Below the pieces are notes generated by a model. It did no database searches and was not told the DNA's origin. It was given only the letters and a program-made list of their open reading frames with translations. This document shows positions 5,197 through 6,492 of a stretch of DNA of 6,492 bases, one piece after another. Position 1 is the first letter of the stretch; every line of letters starts with the position of its first letter. The position numbers were made by a program, and so were the translations under genes. The stretch comes from an uncultured Erysipelotrichaceae bacterium (GTDB lineage Bacteria > Bacillota_I > Bacilli_A > RFN20 > CAG-826): assembly GCA_902793515.1 (NCBI GenBank), contig CADBDO010000046.1:1-6492 (forward strand), given 5' to 3'.

Positions 5197-6492
5197 TTAT
5201 TCGACTTGGTCTGGAGTTGGGTTGTTCTCTGGAACGGCCTCTTCAGCGGTCTCCTCGGCTGGAGCCTCTTCCTCAAGCTCGGCCTCATCAATGTGAGGAA
5301 CGATGGCGAAGGAAGCGACTTTGTTGCCTTTGTCGAGGTTGATGATCTTAACACCAACGGTGTTACGACCAGCGATATGAATCTGGGATAATGGCGTTCT
5401 GATAACGATACCTTTGTTGGTGATGACCATGAGGTCTTCGTCACCGTGGATGCAACGCATACCGGTAAGTTCGCCATTCTTGTCGTTGGTCTTGAGAGTT
5501 AAGACACCCTTAGCGCCTCTAGAGGTGCGGCGGTAGCCGTCATAGTGGCGGGTGGTTCCGTCTTCTTGTGGGACCTCGGTCTCTTCGGCGTAGCTGATCT
5601 TTCCGTAACCGAGGGTGGTTAAGACAAGGATCTTGTCGCCTTCGAGGGAGGTGGTGGCATCAACAAGGTGGGAGCCATCTTTGAGGTCCATACCGGTGAC
5701 GCCGGCTGCGCTTCTGCCCATCGCACGAACTTGATCTTCGCTGAAGGAGCAGACTTTACCATTGCTGGAAGCAAGGCCAATAATCGCGTGGCCATCGGTC
5801 TTTTTGACGCAGAGGAGTTCATCGCCATCTCTGAGGGTAAGAGCCTTCTTACCGTTGCTATGGATGGATTCGAACTCGGCCATGGTGGTTCTCTTAACGA
5901 CACCGTGGACGGTAACGAAGAAGAGGTAGTTCTCGGCGCCGTACTCGTCAGCTGGGACGATGGCGACGACCTTCTCTTCCTGGTCGAGGTTAAGGAGGTT
6001 GATGGCTGGCATGCCTTTGGAGTCTCTAGCTCCGTCTGGGATCATGTAGCCACGCATTCTGTAGACCTTACCGAAAGATGTGAAGAACATGATGTCGGTG
6101 TGGGTCTTGGTGTGGAGCATCAAGTGGACGGTGTCGCCACTGGTGGTGGTTAAGCCCTTAACGCCACGGCCGCCTCTGTTCTGGGTGCGGAAGGTCTGGT
6201 CGTTCATTCTCTTGACGTAGCCGTTCTTGGTGAGAACAACGATGATGTCTTCCTGTGGGAGGAGGTCTTCGTTCTCGATTGAAGCGGCTTCATCGGAGAT
6301 TTGAGTCATACGTTCATCGCCGAAACGATCGCGGATCTGTAAGAGTTCTTCGATCATGAGGTCGACGATGTTCTTCTTGTCGCTAAGCAAGAAGTTGTAG
6401 TGTTCGATGTTCTTGACGAGTTCGGCGTGCTCGGCCTGGAGCTTCTCTTGCTCTAAGCCTTGGAGACGACGGAGGGTCATGGCTAAGATGGC
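5197..6492 (-). CDS. gyrA: DNA gyrase subunit A, C-terminal part (5' end cut by window edge)
   Basis: GyrA carries the DNA cleavage tyrosine and wraps DNA so that gyrase can introduce negative supercoils using ATP hydrolysed by GyrB. The frame is open to the right edge: four residues (AILA) precede the internal ATG at 6480, giving 431 residues here. The breakage-reunion core with the active-site tyrosine lies outside the window. Residues below count from that ATG. They show the end of the coiled-coil region (1-60), IREL-type sequence ending in RFGDERMTQI, then the C-terminal beta-pinwheel with repeated VxxxTxxGxVKR-type blades (about 77-395). The GyrA box QNRGGRG (100-106) separates it from ParC/GrlA, which lacks or degrades this motif. 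An extra loop at 301-315 and an acidic tail (397-427) are present. The gene is the upstream member of the operon; its TAA is 2 nt before the next ATG. Confidence 0.96.
   Translation of the reverse strand, partial: AILAMTLRRLQGLEQEKLQAEHAELVKNIEHYNFLLSDKKNIVDLMIEELLQIRDRFGDERMTQISDEAASIENEDLLPQEDIIVVLTKNGYVKRMNDQTFRTQNRGGRGVKGLTTTSGDTVHLMLHTKTHTDIMFFTSFGKVYRMRGYMIPDGARDSKGMPAINLLNLDQEEKVVAIVPADEYGAENYLFFVTVHGVVKRTTMAEFESIHSNGKKALTLRDGDELLCVKKTDGHAIIGLASSNGKVCSFSEDQVRAMGRSAAGVTGMDLKDGSHLVDATTSLEGDKILVLTTLGYGKISYAEETEVPQEDGTTRHYDGYRRTSRGAKGVLTLKTNDKNGELTGMRCIHGDEDLMVITNKGIVIRTPLSQIHIAGRNTVGVKIINLDKGNKVASFAIVPHIDEAELEEEAPAEETAEEAVPENNPTPDQVE

Noticed and set aside
5668..6153. 161-codon open frame on the plus strand
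   Set aside because: It lies fully antisense to the GyrA pinwheel domain, which is conserved and in frame. The product resembles no known family and there is no ribosome site, so it is a shadow of the gyrA codon pattern.

Overview
The window looks like a chromosomal housekeeping segment of a low- to mid-G+C Gram-positive bacterium (Bacillota). I favour a Bacilli or Mollicutes-related gut-type lineage. The reasons are the typically Bacillota set gyrA, serS, tadA and ffs, a short Alu-less SRP RNA of about 79 nt, and intrinsic terminators. The standard genetic code is used: the glycosyltransferase gene ends in TGA at a sensible length, and the tryptophans I checked are TGG. This argues against code-4 Mycoplasma or Spiroplasma. 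The exact taxon cannot be read from this window.

Every gene lies on the minus strand, so in transcription order the window reads from right to left. (1) The 3' part of gyrA (6492-5197) covers the end of the coiled-coil region and the whole DNA-wrapping C-terminal domain, with a GyrA box and an acidic tail. (2) A GT4-like glycosyltransferase (5194-4175) starts 2 nt after the gyrA stop. (3) serS (4178-2895) overlaps it by 4 nt (ATGA). These three form one tight operon that ends at a strong intrinsic terminator (2880-2853). (4) The SRP RNA gene ffs (2823-2745) has its own TATAAT box just behind that terminator. (5) tadA (2731-2282) starts 13 nt after the predicted end of ffs. (6) After a gap of about 100 bp, a P-type cation ATPase gene begins at 2180 and runs off the left edge. 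Its frame is open through all 2180 bases.

The genes serve DNA supercoiling (GyrA), translation (SerRS, TadA wobble inosine), membrane protein targeting (SRP RNA), envelope or glycolipid synthesis (glycosyltransferase, acceptor unknown) and ion transport (P-type ATPase). I see no mobile element, CRISPR array, phage gene or obvious new defence-type system. The points worth a second look are modest: a glycosyltransferase embedded in the gyrA-serS operon, ffs placed upstream of tadA with the tadA start unresolved, an extra loop and acidic tail in GyrA, and an ATPase whose M4 motif is PAGL where relatives usually carry an acidic residue.
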